Shown here: piece by piece, positions 4,868 through 5,922 of the stretch | Numbering within the stretch: position 1 is the first letter of the stretch | Layout of the letters: each line of letters begins with the position of its first letter | Assembly: GCA_017414845.1 (NCBI GenBank) | Contig: JAFQJY010000135.1 | Location: 1 to 5,922, forward strand | DNA: 5,922 nt | Source of the DNA: Alphaproteobacteria bacterium | GTDB taxonomy: Bacteria > Pseudomonadota > Alphaproteobacteria > RF32 > UBA3637 | Direction of reading: 5' to 3' | Translations under genes and position numbers: made by a program | The notes under the pieces: model-generated | Database searches by the model: none | What the model saw: only the letters and a program-made list of their open reading frames with translations | What the model was told of the DNA's origin: nothing

Positions 4868-5473
4868 TCAACGTCCCCCCATCATGGTTCGCCGTTGCAG
4901 ACTTTTAAGTGATTCGGCAGAAAAACCGGCTTGTACACTACGGTCCTGTTTGTTCTTTCCACCACTGCCGTTAAAGGTTGTCAAAGGGATATAAACACGA
5001 CCGATAGGAACGGGAATATAGAGTTTTCTCGGACGAATATTGAGAGGCATTCCTTCCATTTGCATATCCATAAACTTATGAATATCCTCATGATAAGGGA
5101 ATGTTTGCATCAAAACAAGGTTAGAAAAGTCAACTTCTCCGGTATAATCAAAAGGAATTTTGACATGGATATTAAAATTTTCAGGTAGAATGCCCTTTTT
5201 AAAATAGAAGATACTCTCTTCATCTAATCCGGCGTTTCTAAGGTCGTTTAATGAGTTATAGGCAACATAGCGAATAAAATCACGTTTGACACGGGCAAAC
5301 TGTTTTTTCTTAGCGATTCTTTCCCATGGAGAAAGAGGATATGCCGTTGCTTCTACCAAATCCATCCCCGGAAAATTCATCTGCTGAAATGTCATTTCCC
5401 AAAAAGTCAGGTCATTGATCATTTCATCAGTAACAAGAGGTATTTCTCCGGTTATGTTTTGTTCCTCAATCAT
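4868..5473 (-). CDS. HNH-superfamily nuclease-like protein, probable polymorphic toxin tip
   Basis: A 201-aa protein without signal peptide or membrane segment. Residues 77-139 follow the pattern of toxin-type HNH/EndoVII nucleases: helix LRNAGLDEESIFYFKKGILP, then NIHVKIPFDYTGEVDF, SNLVLMQ, and PYHEDIH. His103, Asn118 and His128 take the usual metal and catalytic positions. The HH of the family's 'HHKxPL' reads His103-Val104, so activity may be altered or lost. It overlaps the upstream gene by ATGA (5470-5473). The frame cannot extend upstream, because TGA at 5477-5479 is in frame. A SUKH-like gene follows after one base, which supports a nuclease and immunity pair. The flanking ~75 N-terminal and ~60 C-terminal residues (RPRKLYIPVPIGRVYIPL) are unassigned. 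The Shine-Dalgarno is weak (GGAG 11 bases away), so expression probably depends on coupling. Confidence 0.8.
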   Translation of the reverse strand: MIEEQNITGEIPLVTDEMINDLTFWEMTFQQMNFPGMDLVEATAYPLSPWERIAKKKQFARVKRDFIRYVAYNSLNDLRNAGLDEESIFYFKKGILPENFNIHVKIPFDYTGEVDFSNLVLMQTFPYHEDIHKFMDMQMEGMPLNIRPRKLYIPVPIGRVYIPLTTFNGSGGKNKQDRSVQAGFSAESLKSLQRRTMMGGR

Positions 5474-5922
5474 GCTTCATCAAGCTCCGCAATTTCTTCC
5501 TGTAAAGAAGATGCCAGTGCATCCAAACTCTGAGTTTCACGTTGTGCCACAATCCATTTAGGAACAAAAGGAGCAGACGGAAGAGAACATTTACGTTTCA
5601 TTCCTTTATCTAAGTAATAACGGGGCGCATCTGCCAAAATCGGACGGTTTAGGAAACCTTGCATCAAAACATACTGTTTCATGGAATCCAAACTCATCAT
5701 TTCAGAAGCCCCGACAACATTAGAACTTTGAAGCGATTTGGAAACATTTGAGGACATTTTCATATTGAACCCCATAAGAGCCTCATTAGCGCTGACGCTT
5801 CGAGTTTGAATTGTTTTTGAACCAATCATTTTAGAGAAACGTTCGGCTGTTTTTTCATTGTTCTGTGCTAAAACAACCTTAGCAGCAGTTGTCGTAATGA
5901 TTGTTTCTAAGTCGTCAGCACC
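5470..5922 (-). CDS. C-terminal part of unrecognised protein, first gene seen of the cluster
   Basis: The frame is open from the window edge to TGA 5472-5470, so 150 residues are visible and the true start lies beyond 5922. The first in-frame ATG (5829) has no Shine-Dalgarno and is preceded by 31 open, protein-like codons (ADDLETIITTTAAKVVLAQ), so it is very probably internal. The visible part is helical and low in complexity: a Ser/Asn/Met-rich middle (NMKMSSNVSKSLQSSNVVG), a more ordered ADAPRYYLDKGMKRK segment, and an acidic C-terminal helix (SLDALASSLQEEIAELDEA). I recognise no domain. The 4-bp ATGA overlap with the nuclease gene suggests that it is a functional partner, perhaps a carrier or structural protein for it, but this is inference. 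Confidence 0.75.
   Translation of the reverse strand, partial: GADDLETIITTTAAKVVLAQNNEKTAERFSKMIGSKTIQTRSVSANEALMGFNMKMSSNVSKSLQSSNVVGASEMMSLDSMKQYVLMQGFLNRPILADAPRYYLDKGMKRKCSLPSAPFVPKWIVAQRETQSLDALASSLQEEIAELDEA

Noticed and set aside
711..5188. Other open frames of 60-96 codons overlapping the annotated genes (for example 711-935, 1227-1493, 3601-3810, 3732-4022, 4931-5188)
   Set aside because: They lie antisense or out of frame to well-supported genes, lack ribosome sites and have biased, non-protein-like composition.
5470..5829. Complete 119-aa gene starting at ATG 5829
   Set aside because: The frame is open to the window edge and no Shine-Dalgarno precedes 5829, so it is annotated as a partial gene.
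4868..5922. Nuclease as a frameshifted tip of the upstream protein
   Set aside because: An in-frame TGA at 5477-5479 lies two codons before the nuclease ATG, the ATGA overlap is a normal coupling arrangement, and no slippery sequence is visible.
1..5922. CRISPR arrays, insertion sequences, rRNA, riboswitches
   Set aside because: Searched by eye on both strands; no regularly spaced repeats, transposase motifs, terminal inverted repeats or known riboswitch cores were seen.

Overview
The window is AT-rich with compact gene packing. It probably comes from a low-GC, possibly host-associated alphaproteobacterium. The pointers are an elongator tRNA-Met with a G1-U72 acceptor pair and encoded CCA, a COG2945-type alpha/beta hydrolase with an HPNPQ...MNNKVV segment, a small exported ankyrin-like protein, and polymorphic-toxin-type genes. 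This placement comes from remembered family resemblance, not from a search.

Left part (1-2000): a secreted ankyrin-like protein leaves the window on the minus strand (1-323, GTG start). A P-loop kinase-like ATPase is divergent from it (478-993, plus). An unrecognised 267-aa protein with an ADP-ribosyltransferase-like N-terminus (990-1793, minus) meets the ATPase tail to tail, with stop codons overlapping by 4 bp. A gene-free stretch follows (1794-2142). It holds the promoter of the 267-aa gene, a nested inverted repeat and two related direct repeats.

Middle (2100-3924): an elongator tRNA-Met (minus) has its own TTGACA-N17-TATAAG promoter and a rho-independent terminator. Next is a lipoprotein with a phage-type (GH24) lysozyme domain, whose catalytic triad reads Glu-8-Cys-5-Thr instead of Glu-8-Asp-5-Thr. 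A divergent promoter pair separates it from a COG2945-type alpha/beta hydrolase on the plus strand.

Right part (3913-5922): four tightly coupled minus-strand genes with junctions of -4, +1 and 0 bp. In transcription order they are the C-terminal half of an unrecognised protein that continues beyond the window edge, an HNH-superfamily nuclease-like protein, a SMI1/KNR4 (SUKH)-like protein, and a three-helix membrane protein. Nuclease followed by SUKH protein is the classic order of a polymorphic toxin and its immunity protein, so this is the most system-like part of the window. One catalytic His of the nuclease HH motif appears to be Val. The last gene overlaps the hydrolase tail to tail by 11 bp.

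Four or five promoters share a 17-bp spacer. Several drive very short leaders, which shows that the upstream in-frame ATGs at 460, 1826 and 3124 are unlikely to be true starts.
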